DNA of 64,000 bases from Sclerurus mexicanus (Eukaryota; Chordata; Aves; Passeriformes; Furnariidae): contig VWZF01004873.1 of the NCBI GenBank assembly GCA_013396755.1, forward strand, positions 558,001 to 622,000, given 5' to 3'. Numbering within the stretch: position 1 is the stretch's first letter; the number at the start of each line of letters is the position of its first letter. The notes under the pieces were generated by a model. That model was not told the DNA's origin. It searched no databases and saw only the letters and a program-made list of their open reading frames with translations. Position numbers and translations under genes: made by a program. This document shows positions 12,771 to 24,115 of this stretch, piece by piece.

Positions 12771-13435
12771 TCAGCTGAAGCTGTGAATGCACCATACATA
12801 GAAGTGTTTTAAAGGTCTATTACAAACCAAAGTATTCTCTGGTTCTATCTCATTTGTATTCATAAACATATTTACATATAGTCAGAGATGTTAAGAGTAC
12901 TATTGTACATGATAATCAAAAGCACCAATGTTGTTGTCCCAAAACCAGAAAGAAGGTCACAGTGTAGAACCCAGAAACAGGGTGTAAATAGAGGCCTACT
13001 AGTATGGCATTAATAGTAGCTTAGAAGTCCAAATTCTAAAGCGGAAGCTTGGGAAAAGAAATGGAGATCTTTGCAGACACTTATATTTCAGGAAATACCA
13101 AATATTGGAAATGGTGCTTTATACTGTCAGTTTGGAAATTAAATACTTGAATCTGGTTAGAGATGGTGCTTCTTTCACACACCTGTCAAGCAGCAATATT
13201 CTTCTGCCAAATATGACTCCAAATATTTTCCCAATTTAGTCTGACGGAATTGCTTCATATAGTATTTCTTTTAAATACTTTTCCTGTATCAACCATTTCC
13301 ATTTCTGTCTATGGAACAAGAAAGCAGAGATTGTCCTTCCCCAGTTCATTTTTCTGTCTTTCAAAATTTTTGATCCACAGATCTTATGGATCGAAATCTT
13401 CTCCTACAAATATTCTCCTACATCATGTTTTTGGT
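12771..13435. other. Spacer, nothing recognised
   Basis: Between the CR1 and the start of the duplicated module. No gene or repeat recognised. Confidence 0.5.
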
Positions 13436-14958
13436 TCTCCCAAATGCCAAACTTTGCTCTCAACCATTCCTGCTTGAACTCTTCTTTCCAAAAAACAGCA
13501 CCCCTTAAACAATGTTGGAGGGAATTCTGCAGTGTGGCCTCAGGACTCAGCCCACCCTCTCCCTGGTCATCATCTTCCACGGCTCATAGAGGGTCGCCTT
13601 CCCTCTTTCTGCTTTGGTGAACCTGAACAATTGTCAACCACCAGAGAGATCATCTAATGAGTTATTGAATTGAATTAAACATACGGTGAGTTGCAGAATT
13701 CACTGTATTTCAGCGTTTTTCCTTGTAAATAGTAACTGCCTGCCTTTTATCACTAATCACTAGGAACTTACTTCACAGAGTCAGCCTGCTGGAGGCTGTG
13801 CTTCCTCTCTGCTGGTTTTGAAATTAACTGATGGGCATTCTGGGCAATATTGCAAAGTCATGCCTCGAACATTTCCCAGAACCAACTGCCAACCTTTGTT
13901 TCATTCTCAGTTGCTTAAAATATTTCTGGTTTATGTTCTCACAAAATATTTTTTGTTGTCACTTAATATTTTTCTGAAAATCCACAATAGCATAAAATGC
14001 ATTTCTAACACAAAAGTTAAAAAAATGTGATGATGGTTTGTTTGGTTGGGCTTTCTTTTTAATTTCTGCTTGCCTTTTTTGTTGAATAAATGTGAGACAC
14101 TACTGATGTCCACTCAGAGGAAACCATCTGCAGTAGCACAACAATTGTCAGAAAATTAAAGTAGGGAACAGCTAGAGACACCTATGAGACCCGTGTCACT
14201 AGGTGGTCATTATGGGTCTAAGACTGTCTTCAACAACCTTGGAATACCATGTGGGAGAGAGCAGTGTGTGGTGTTTCAACAGGGAAGCCATGGCTGGACC
14301 TGCATTAAAACCCCAGATATAACAGAGGCGGTGACATGTGATAGAGAGGCTGTGGCAGCCTGTGCAGTTGGCCGTGGCCGTGTCCTTTCCATGGACGTGT
14401 GTGTGCCTGTCTCTGGGTTACACACCCAACCAACCTCAGCACCGGCTGAACCTGCAACCTGGGCACCAGCAGCCCTGAAAACCAGCCCTCGACAGAGACC
14501 CTGGCTGGGCTCCAGCAGCCGAGGAGGAGGAGTTACTGGGGCTGAACCCTGGTCACCCCTTCACTCTACTTACACACGGAACTTGAAACATGACTTGGTC
14601 AAAAGAAAAATAAATCTGGAACTGGCGTTTTCCCACAGAAAAACCCACCCTTCATGTAACTTCATTGCTCTTTACTTTTGCTTTCTGTCCTTGTTCTGGG
14701 ATCTATTTTTACTCTTTGGTTCACTGCTTCTGCTCAGCTCTGTTTCCAGGAACTATCATGGGCTCTCATGGAAGAGTATCTTGTGTTGAAATCCTAGAGA
14801 TAAGCAGATGCTATCTCAGTTCTCTTTTTCTTGCAGTTGTTGTAGGATGTTAGTCTACTTTTGCTTTCTCAAAAGCAGTAAAATGACAACCTGAAAAATT
14901 CCTTAAAAAAAATGAGCTCTGAATGGCACCAACCACCAATGTGAGGAGACACAAACTT

Positions 14959-15070
14959 CAGGGACACATTAATTGCTGAGTGCAAGGACAAAGCAAAGGA
15001 GCTCCTTAGACCCACTGAGTCAATGTCAGTGCACATAAATCCCCATCTGGACAGACTGTCATGGCTGAAG
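14959..15070. repeat. 112-bp invariant block, unit A copy
   Basis: Identical over 112 bases, without indels, to 17463-17574, and with one substitution to 32260-32371. It begins CAGGGACACATTAATTGCTG and ends GACTGTCATGGCTGAAG. The sequences on both sides differ clearly among the three copies. One frame is open across it (RDTLIAECKDK ... RLSWLK) but has no start codon upstream and is not flanked by a donor site. Role unknown. Confidence 0.95.
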
Positions 15071-15211
15071 GGATGGAAGAGGGACAGTGATCACCTCTCT
15101 TTATAGCAACATTCCTGAGGTATAAGGTGGGTCAGGAACACTAGGATTTATATAGTCTTGGTGTTAGGTAATGAGTTGACATTACCTTGTTAGCCATCAG
15201 GATCATGGGAT

Positions 15212-15715
15212 CACAGGATAATTCAGATTGGAAGTAATTGGATGCCTTCAGGTCCAGTCTGCTGCTCAAACAGGGACAACCACAAGGTTAGATATGGTTG
15301 GTCTGGGCTTGATCCAGTAAGGTCTTGAAAACCCCTGCAGATGGGACTGCCCAACTTCTCTGGGTGGTGTGAGTTCAAATTTACTGTCCTCAGAGGGAAA
15401 AAGCTTCTCAGTCATGCAGGAGACAAGGCCAATTATTCCCAGAGGTGCAGAGCAAAAGAATTTCTGGAAAGAGTCTTAATTGGCAACACGGAAATTCTGA
15501 CTGAAAATAAGGCAAAAACAATTTCACCTCAAGTTTTGTTCAGCAATGTCAGAAAGGCCAGAGAAGCTGGGGAATCTCCACCCTCCGAGTTGTTCAGAAA
15601 TTAAGTGACGATGGCCCTGAATAACCTAATTGCATTTGGAGGTAGCTCTGCTGTGGACAGGGGCTTGGACTAGACAGGTCCCTTCTGCCTAAATCCTTCT
15701 CCTAGTAATTCTAAT
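15212..15715. mobile_element. Two CR1 fragments in opposite orientation
   Basis: 15212-15420 is a reversed CR1 3' end ('gataattcagattggaag', 'ccagtctgctgctcaaacaggg'). About 15420-15715 reads in the forward CR1 sense to a degenerate 3' end ('ggcttggactagacaggtccc', 'ctcctagtaattctaatga'). The pair is shared with unit C (32514-32880), so it predates the duplication. Confidence 0.8.
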
Positions 15716-17313
15716 GAAGATTAAAAAGCCTTTGTCACTCTCAGGCCAATCTGATCCTTCGTTCATTTGCAACGAGAAAAGTTCATTCTCCTTTCTAGTC
15801 CTATGCACTATAACTTAGGGATTAGTTGGGGGACCTTTCTAAATTCCATTTCTCCAAAGTCAGACTTCCCTCCCAGTTCCTCCACAGGCTCCCACTTGCT
15901 ATCTTATCAAATGTAAGTCCATCCATTGAAGGGTCAAAGGTTTTCTGCATCTTTAGTTTCTCCTCCTATTACTTCAAGAATCCTTTGTTAGATTGTTAGA
16001 CCTGACACTTCTGCATTTGTTTATATTCTGCCATACATCAAAACACAACCAAAAATGCTCTGCAATAGCAGATGCAAATTTTCTGACACACCCCCATCCA
16101 TATCCCTCTTTAAAACTTTCCTATTTTGTAGGATTACACTCCTCTCTGGTGCATGGATATCTGTGCTTATGACTTAACAAAGAGTGTTGTATAGAGTTAG
16201 AGAAGCATTTAGGCTGTAAGGTACAGGTATAATTTCTGCTTTATGTTCCTCTTCATAGCGGGGTGGAGATTTTGTGAAATTCATATAGAATCTCCTCCAG
16301 AGCTTCCTCCAGTAATAATTTTTGTGTTTCTCTATCAGTGAAACAGAGAATGACTCCTCCCATTCTCTTTTTCTGTTTGAAGACTGATACCAACTCTTCT
16401 TCCTAAGTCCTTCAGGCTAAAGAAGCTTAATTTGGTTAACTGTTTCTTAAAAATATGTTAATGTTTTAGTAAAAAACCTCAATATTTTTGCTGTGGTCTT
16501 CTTCACACATAACCATCCTCTTTAGAAAGCAAAAAAATATTGCAAAAACAAGAATTCACATGTACAAGTGAGAGTGGTTTTAGAGTGTTTTGCAAGTAAA
16601 TTAAACCTTTCTGAAGTTAAATATAGTCAGTCTCTAATATCCCTGAAGAAAAATAAATCCCTTAAACCAGGTTTTGCCAGGTTAATTGTAATTCACTCAT
16701 TTGGCCTTTTGTAATTTCCAGTTAAAAGCAGGAGAAATAAGCCCTAAGCACCAATTTAAGTGCAGTTTTTACTACCATGAAAAGACAAAAGATTAACTAA
16801 ATGCTTATATGTTGCACCCTTAAATGTGACATTGCAAGCATCTTCAGGTCATAGTGTCAGAAAGTAGAAAATTAAATAAACAAGGATGTTCTTTCATCTT
16901 TTTTTTTTCCATTGTAAGAAACCACTCCACAATCTTGAATTCCTTCCATATGTGTGGTGTTTTCCCACTGTGCTTCACAACATCCAGGTGTTATCCACTA
17001 TATGCGTAATAAGCAGCTATAAAGCCACTGTTCTTCTACCCTTTCATGCCACAACCATAAACCATCCAGCTCTAGCTGTAAAAATGATAAAGCTTTACCA
17101 GAGACTTCAGTCTACACAGTCCTACACACTAGGATAAGGTAGATTTCCTTCTCAGTCACCCATGGATAGCATAACATTTTTCTGATGTTTGGAAACATAG
17201 AGCCTCAGCGTGCTGATATAGAGTTTCAGAATGTTGCAATGAAGCTACTGTAGATGTGAAAAGAGGAATAAGAAACTAACATAGCCTGATCTGAAATTAG
17301 AGCAAAGTTCATC
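15716..17313. other. Intergenic, nothing recognised
   Basis: No supported gene or repeat family in about 1.6 kb of moderately AT-rich sequence. Confidence 0.5.
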
Positions 17314-17935
17314 TACAGTATCAGCAGATGCTATCCCAGTTGTGGGTTTTTTCTTGCAGCTTGTTGTAGGGTGTTATTCTGCTTCTGCTGTCTCAAAAGC
17401 AATAAAAACGCATCTTGAAAAGTTCCTTAAAAAAAACCCCCCAAATTAGAAACAAAATATTGCAGGGACACATTAATTGCTGAGTGCAAGGACAAAGCAA
17501 AGGAGCTCCTTAGACCCACTGAGTCAATGTCAGTGCACATAAATCCCCATCTGGACAGACTGTCATGGCTGAAGAGAAGATATGGACAAGGGAGATTGAT
17601 CACTTTTATTTACAGCAAGATTACTGACAAATAATATGGGTCAGGAAATATTAGGACTTGCCAGTCTTGCGCCTTAAGTCATGAGCTTGAATGATCTTCC
17701 CAGCCAGGAGGATTGTGGGATGATGGGATAATTCAGGTTGGAAGTGACCTCTGGATGCCATCAGGTCCAGTCTGCTGCTTAATACAGGGACAACAAGGAG
17801 GTGAAATGTGGTTGCTCTGGGCTTTATCCAGTTACATCATGTAGACCCCTGCAGATGGAGGCTACCCAACTTCTCTGGGTGGTGTGATTTCACATTTACT
17901 GACCTCATAGTGAAAAAGTTTCGCACTATGTTGGT
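17314..17935. repeat. Duplicated module, unit B (partial)
   Basis: Homologous to 14800-15420 and 32115-32710. It carries the 112-bp block at 17463-17574 and the reversed CR1 start. The upstream half of the module is absent. Confidence 0.9.
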
Positions 17936-18560
17936 TGGAAGCTCTCTTATTTTGGTTCATGCCTATCACTCTTTCACCCTCCCACGATACGCACTCCAGA
18001 AAGCCTGGCTTCATCTTCTCGGTAACTTGTTTGCAAGTATTGGAAAGCTGTTATTAAGTCCCACCAAAACTTTTTTTCCAGGTTGAACAAGCCCAGTTTC
18101 CCAGCTTCTACTCCCAGGGTAAGTGCTGCAGTCCCCTGACCTTGTCCATGGCCCTCTACTGAACTTCCCCAGCTTACCAGTATCTTTTAATGGTAGGTGA
18201 CCCAAAACTGGAATCACTATTTTAAATGCTATGGAAAAATCAGTGAGCCTTTTAATCTACTGACTTAGGCTCCTGTTAATACAGCCCAGGATGCTGTTGG
18301 TCGTTTTTGCTGCCAGTGCAGACTTAGGTCACGTTCAGCTTGTTGCTTACAAAGATCACCAGGTCTTTTACAGCAGAGCTGCTCCCCAGACAATCAGACT
18401 GCAGCATGTGTCATTGCAAGGGGTTTTTCCTTCTCAGGTGCAGGAATTTGTCTATTTCAAATTTCATAAGGATCCTGTCAGCTCATTCCACCCACTTTCT
18501 AGATCCCTGTGTATGGGAGGTCTGTTGCTGTGGGGCAAGATTGTTTAAGAAGCTCCCCAT
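17728..18560 (-). mobile_element. CR1 LINE fragment, minus strand
   Basis: Reversed CR1 text in order: 'gataattcaggttggaagtg', 'ccaccaaaactttttttccaggttgaacaagcccag', 'cagcccaggatgctgttggtc', 'tttcataaggatcctgtcagctc'. Longer than the copies in units A and C because it continues into the coding-end region. Confidence 0.88.
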
Positions 18561-19240
18561 CACCTCCTGCAACCTATGTCTTTCAGTCTTAAATATGTGG
18601 GGGCTGCAAATTTCCATCTGAGGGGCATGAGGAGAAGTGTCCTACTGAACAAGCAACCAAAAGACTGCTATCTATGGAACTGGAAAAGGGCAGCCCAAAA
18701 AAGGGTAATGATCTTGTATGTCAAGAGAGGGAGGAGAATCTGCAAGAAACAGTGTCAGTACTCTGTTATTCTGGCCCAGGAGTGACCTAGCCTTTTTATT
18801 GCAAAGAACAAATAATTAAAATGTCTGAACTATTTTATCAGCAGGGGAGATCCTCCTGATTTACGAAGTAACAAACATGAAGATCCAGGTGGCAATGCAG
18901 TAGCCTCGTGGAAGAGCAACCCTTTTTATTCTTACAAACCCATCACTCATCCATAGTTATTAGGAACATTAAGAAGTTTCTCAGTTTTCAGAATTATTAG
19001 TTATAATACCCAGGGAAAAAGATACTTTATTCATGCAATTCAGAAAGAGATTTTTTCCAGATGTCTTCTCTCAACACCTTCTTCTAGGAAAAAGGTTCCC
19101 TCTCTTACTCAGCATATGTGCAAAACCTCAAAGATTTTGACACTAAAACTAATGAAAAAGAAGATTTATTAAGACTAGCATTTGAAAAAACCAGTTGTTG
19201 AAAAGTGACAGAACTGTACAGATAAGATCCTGTGTGACCT
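18561..19240. other. Intergenic, nothing recognised
   Basis: No gene or repeat family recognised. Confidence 0.45.
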
Positions 19241-19284
19241 GTGTATGCATCTGTTCCAGAGAGGAACTCAGGGGTCCGCCAGGC

Positions 19285-20042
19285 TGCTGAAATTGAAACT
19301 AGGACACTGTTGAAAGTTCAACCAAACAGTAACTTCATTATCAAAAGAGTGGCCAAGCGAACAGGAAAGCAAGCACCCCCCCCCTCAGAGGGAGAGAGAG
19401 AGAGAGAAGAAGGGGAAAAGCCCCCCTGGGTCTCACACACCCCACTCCCCCAAGGTGTCTTCCCACAGGGTTGTCTCACCGACCCCGGAATGTCCACCCA
19501 ACTCAGGGCAGTGGCTGCATCCTCAAAGGTGAGCTGGCTCCTCGCGAAGGTGGGTGTCCCTGCCAAAAGGCAACGTTGTCCTAGTCACGTGAAGCGAGCA
19601 AAAAGCCCCGAGATATGAGCCATCTGCCTTTTATATATTTGGCCAAATAGATTCACCTGAGGGATGTGGCCAGGGCTGCCCAGGCAAAGGTATCTGGCAC
19701 TGCCTCTCATGTTATATAACTGATACTCCTCTGCGCCTGCGCCTGTCCGTCTGCGCCTGCGCAGCCCATTTCAGAGAGTCTTCCTTTATTGAGTCTGGGG
19801 GTTTACTTCATCCTCCTCCTCCTCCTCTCTTTCTCCTTCAAGTGCCCTTGGTGGAGGGCCATCAGCCAATCATGAGAGACCAATTAATTTTAGTTTACAC
19901 AGAAATCTCTCGCTCAAGGCTAGAGACTGTCTTTATCAGCCTGTTTTCCCATAACTTGGCAGGAGAAAACCCAGCTTCTCACGGGTGGCTGGGCCAAACA
20001 CAGACCAAAAATACCCACATGTAATTCCACCCAAATACAACA
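19285..20042 (-). mobile_element. Probable retroviral LTR (minus strand)
   Basis: On the minus strand it begins TGTTGTATTTGGG (right end, 20042) and ends near TTTCAGCA (about 19285). Inside is a TATA box, TATATAAAAGG (complement of 19627-19637), and a GC-rich upstream stretch with two TGCGCCTGCGC units. Just beyond the 3' end is TGGCGGACCCC, which could be a tRNA primer-binding site and would make this the 5' LTR of a mostly missing element. No clear target-site duplication was found and the left boundary is uncertain. Confidence 0.5.
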
Positions 20043-21939
20043 TCCTAACGGGGTTAAGAGGTCTATCGCATGATTTAGGTGCAGTTTGTTGCCTCAGTCC
20101 AACCAACAGTTCACGTTGTTCACCTGCCTACCCAAAGGCCAATCCCTGTGTACTCTGCTGTGTTCATCTGACAAAGGGCCATCATGATCTGCTGTGTCCA
20201 TAGGGCACAGCAATACCCTAAAGAAAGATACGAGCTTGGATTCCAGAGGTGTGTGTGTTAGGGTACAGTCAGTATGCTAGGAGGGGCTGATTTACAACAG
20301 AATTAATTGACTCAGGTGCAGCCTTACACTGGCATGTTCTGTCAGTTTGGGCTCCAGAACAGCTTTTTATTACATGATGCACTGCCATGTAGAGGCAAAC
20401 CCGCTGACACCACTAAGGTCAGATTCCCAAACTGTGTGCGCTCACTGGCCCACAGGGCTCCCTGGGGTGAGTCATGAGAGTGCCTCCGTTGGTGTCTTAG
20501 CAGCGTAAGTCTTGAACATGTCTGGCCTGTAAAGCCTGTAAAGCACCATGCAGATAACCTGTCCTCAGAAAGGTGGTAAAAAGAATTAATCCTTCACAGG
20601 CAGAACCTACCGCAGAACAAGATCGGGCTGGTTTAGCTCGCTGCCAAATGTCCAAATTAGGCTCAAGGTTAGATCTTGTCTGCCAGGAAACCAGATGACA
20701 AGCAGGCATACCTGCTTCCCTTATTTTGCAATGTATCTATCTTTGTAATGTATATACAGGTTGCTAATAGGTGCAGAGTGCTAATAATTGACTACTAAAA
20801 TATAGGATGTATCAAAAGCAGTGCTCCTTTGTCACTGAGCTGGTTTTAATGCCAAGGTTCCACCTGCAGGCACAATGAGGTCTTCACACACCATTTAATG
20901 ACTAAAGCATGGACAGAACACAGCACTGGAATGGCTGGTCACCTGTTACTGTTCCCTATAATTTTAAAATTGGATTTCAGTATTTAGATTATTTTCTTCT
21001 TGTTAAGTTAAAGATTTAGTTGTGAAGTATTTGTATCACCTTTCTTCTTTTTTTTTTTTTAACTCATTTTTTGGGCAAATTGTATTCTCAAAAAGCCTCT
21101 TCTAAACACAGTTCTTTGGAATAGTTTGCTTTACATAGCTGGTTCCTCAGACAATATTGCTTCCCACCTCAACAGGCGAACACATGAGGCATGATAACTG
21201 AAGCAGTGGTACCTCCAATTTTTGGCAATACGATCAGATTTGATAGCAGGAGTGACCCCATCAATTACAAAAGACAGTGTTGCAAAGTCGGAATTAAGCT
21301 ACGTTCTTCCACATCATGTTTGGGCAAATACTGATTAAGTAGAGGGATCTCAAGACAGAGGAGCTGGTCTTGATAGGAGCAACACTCCCACCAAAGCTTC
21401 CTGTCTACCTTAAAAGAACTCAGGTTTCCCGGATACCCCACTCTTGAAGGAAGAGAGATTGCAGAGAACCAAGGTCATAAGATACCATATTATATGCTAT
21501 ATAAATTGTATGTTTTGTATTTCATATCATATACTATGCATTATATAGTATATGTTAGACCTGGCACTTCTGCATTTCAGCAAGGGGCTGAGGGATCAGG
21601 AAGCCTTGGGAAAGCAGCCATGGCTGTCTCAGTGGGTGAGAAGAGGAGAAAAAAGTCTGCAAGAAGACATGGGCAGCTGATGGAGGCAGCAAAACTCACC
21701 ACAGATAACACAGCTTCAGCTGGGCATGGCACTCACAGACTCACACACACACAGACACAACTGTCCTCAGCCACATGGAGTGTTAGTGCAGGAGAGGAAG
21801 GGCAAACAGGTGGCCGAGCCACCGCCTCTCTCCACAGAGAGACTGTAAGACAGTCACAGCTATTGCGGAATGAAGTACTGCATGTTACCTTGTTTATTTT
21901 CCATTTTCCAACCTCACCAAGAATTGTAGTATGTTTGAG
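20043..21939. other. Intergenic, nothing firmly recognised
   Basis: Includes an AT-rich stretch at 21480-21555 made of TATA-like words. Some sequence near 20043-20230 may belong to the adjacent LTR element. No gene supported. Confidence 0.45.
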
Positions 21940-22592
21940 TCAAGTCTCAACTACTGTAACTGACCAGTGAAACTGGAAGGAGATAAAATCCTTTAGGAGA
22001 GTTCCATGAAAAATATTTGCAAATGACTGTGTGAACTGTTCTCTGCATACACAGAGACATTTCACCATGAAAGGGCAATATTTATCCAGAACAATGCATA
22101 AAACAGACCCACTGCTGCTTGCAAGATGTTCTTTAATGGCATTAACATAAAATGGATTACAGACAATGGCACAGGCCATGGTACCAAAGGCCATTGTGAA
22201 GCAATTCACAAAGATGCTGGTTATATGCTCACATGTTTTTTTATGCACCTGGCAACAGAGGAAACATGCAATGCTTCAAGATTCCATAGTACAGGACTCT
22301 GGAATGCTGGAATGCCAGCAGCAGGTGCCATAGCTTACAGCTCTCTGACGAGTCTCTTAGCTTGGTGTCTCTTTCATATGATCAAGCACGATAATTCTTG
22401 CACTTGTGGGGCAGGAGAAGAGTTCAAGGCAGGACTGAGAAGTACAAATCTGCAGGGCAGCACAGCAGGGAGCTCTTGCATGTTTGCTGTTCCTGTGACA
22501 CATGGAAAAAGCGGCACAAGCAGAGGCAGAGATCCTGGTCTCCAAGTTCTTGACGGGGCTGCATCTTCCCACAACGTTGCAGGATTTGGAGT
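21940..22592 (-). other. Copy 2 3' UTR / downstream flank
   Basis: Directly downstream of the copy 2 stop. It is collinear with 29515-30082 downstream of copy 3, with roughly 10 differences over the 265 bases at 22235-22500, and more distantly with 10190-10568 and 34440-35094. No unambiguous AATAAA on the minus strand was identified, so the transcript end is not fixed. Confidence 0.7.
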
Positions 22593-23117
22593 CTAAGAGC
22601 CACAGCCAGGGCGAAGAGGACGCAGGAATGAAAGTTTATCATTGAAGTTGATTACCCTGTAATCGGGAAAGTCTTCATGTTCCCGTGCAATGTATCTAAT
22701 TCCACTTTCATCAACGTGTTCACACAACAGCCAGGCACCTCTCTGGACTTTGTGAGAAGATACGATGTTCCTGTCTTCTCCCATATCTGTTGCTGTTCTT
22801 ATTACCCAGGTCCTCCCTTTATACTCGGTATGTTCATAGAGTGTGATCTGGGGATTGCGCAGATCTTCCGTGATCAGCTGCAGAGAACTGATCTTATCAT
22901 TCATACTGTCACCAACATAGCTATAATCTCCTTCCTCAAATACCAGTAACTGGCCCTTATAGCCTGCATGCTCATAAGCCACCCAAGGCTGGCCACTTAC
23001 TTTCACTGAGGAGACAATATCATTCCAACCTACATCTCTTAGATTACCGATGTCACTGGTGAATTCTTTGGACATACCCTGAAAGTTGGCATGCTCATAA
23101 ATGATGATTTTTCCCAT
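22593..23117 (-). CDS. EDSP-like beta/gamma-crystallin protein, copy 2
   Basis: Intact 174-residue paralogue of copies 1 and 4 with the same four-motif layout: YEHANFQG, YEHAGYKG, YEHTEYKG, then a degenerate CEHVDESG. Calcium-site signatures NDIVSS and NDKISS are kept. The third site is weakened: it reads RNIVSS, with R at the first N/D ligand position, and the loop before it is two residues shorter. The C-terminus is RPLRPGCGS. A 3' splice site like that of copy 1 (TGCAG|GCTG) lies at about 23170/23171. Unlike copies 1 and 4, the equivalent of the TATA box and first exon seems deleted upstream, and a solo LTR occupies the leader intron. The CDS looks functional but its transcription is doubtful or uses a new promoter. 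Confidence 0.88.
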   Translation of the reverse strand: MGKIIIYEHANFQGMSKEFTSDIGNLRDVGWNDIVSSVKVSGQPWVAYEHAGYKGQLLVFEEGDYSYVGDSMNDKISSLQLITEDLRNPQITLYEHTEYKGRTWVIRTATDMGEDRNIVSSHKVQRGAWLLCEHVDESGIRYIAREHEDFPDYRVINFNDKLSFLRPLRPGCGS

Positions 23118-23227
23118 CTCTGTAGGACTTCTGGAGTTTGGATTTCTTGCTGTAAGGGTTAAATGACAGCCTGCACGAAAGGAAAACAGAAAACAAGCAA
23201 TGCTTGTAACAAGCCTTTAGGAACAAG

Positions 23228-24115
23228 ATATGTGTTATAGTTTCAAAATCTTTCATGGAATTTTTTTTGTCCCTTACCAACACAGCAGTTTGGGAGCTGG
23301 AAGCCAAAATGAGATGGCTTGTTGAAGCCCAGCATCCCCCTACCTGCTCGCAGAGCCAGGTAACTAAAGCCTAAACCAAGGGTTAGCTAATAGCTTTGCA
23401 TTCCAACGTGATGGCTGGGGAGAGGATTAGGGGAGGTGGGGGGAGAGAGGTTTCCTGCTGCTTGCTGTATTTTGGTCCTCTGTCTGCATGGGTGCCAGCG
23501 CCTGCTTGCTGGGCTGCTGGAAGCAGTGGGAGGCGATTCCTGGCTCCCTCCCGACTCTGTGGTCCCTGTGCAGCTCTTCCGAGAGAACAATCCCCACCGC
23601 CTGCATTCACTACAGGATCATCGAGGGGTCAACGCCATCTGAAGGGGAGTTGCTAATCCCTCACAATGCTTTCAGACAAAGGACAGTGAGAGGGTCCTTA
23701 CACTGCCCATGGGAAAGGTTTCGGCCCATGAGTGTGGCTGCAATTCCCACATGGGCTTCGGAACCAGCACCTCTCCCTATTCCTTATCTTTGCCTCTCTG
23801 GAGCTCATGAGTCATCACAGCCGCTGCCTCCCGAGCCAGGGCATCACCTCTCGCTGTCTGTAAACAGAACTGCACCAAAGGGGCAGAGACAGGCCTTGAT
23901 TTGTTTGAAAGTTTTGGCTACATTGTTGTTATTTGTTCTGTTCTGGGGCATTTTTTTGTTATACATATATATATATATTTGTAGGAAAGAATCGTTGTCC
24001 TTTTTCTCTGCATTTTCTGATTAAAGTCTCTTAATTTCAAAGGTTGTGGTGGTTTTTGTGGATTCCTCCTTTTTCTTGATAGACATCTTGGTTTCTTTTA
24101 AACTGAGACAATATG
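23228..24115 (+). mobile_element. Solo LTR with 5-bp target duplication
   Basis: An 878-bp insertion (23233-24110) starting TGTTATAG and ending GAGACA, flanked on both sides by ATATG (23228-23232 and 24111-24115). The flanking sequence resumes homology with the leader intron of the other copies. TG...CA ends and a 5-bp duplication are typical of endogenous retroviral LTRs. No internal retroviral sequence remains. Plus orientation is favoured by a TATA-rich stretch near 23960 and ATTAAA near 24020, but this is weak. Confidence 0.85.

Larger units (their letters stand above)
13436..15715. repeat. Duplicated intergenic module, unit A
   Basis: From 'caaatgccaaactttgctctc' onward it is collinear with 30755-32880, about 17.3 kb away. 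It is mostly near-identical (about six differences over 14184-14789), with a clearly more diverged patch at about 13950-14035. It includes the CTGTGGCAGCCTGTGCAG segment, a 112-bp conserved block and two CR1 pieces in inverted order. A 201-codon open frame (14184-14789) is conserved in both copies only because the DNA is. Confidence 0.93.

Noticed and set aside
14184..14789. A 201-codon open frame, repeated at 31494-32099
   Set aside because: Both copies lie in a module that is about 99% identical over this stretch, so the frame is kept by recency. No recognised domain, splice context or third intact copy (the 3849 copy breaks it).
14959..15070. The 112-bp conserved block as a coding exon
   Set aside because: An AG precedes each copy and one frame is open, but there is no GT at the end, the pyrimidine tract is poor, and the downstream bases differ between copies.
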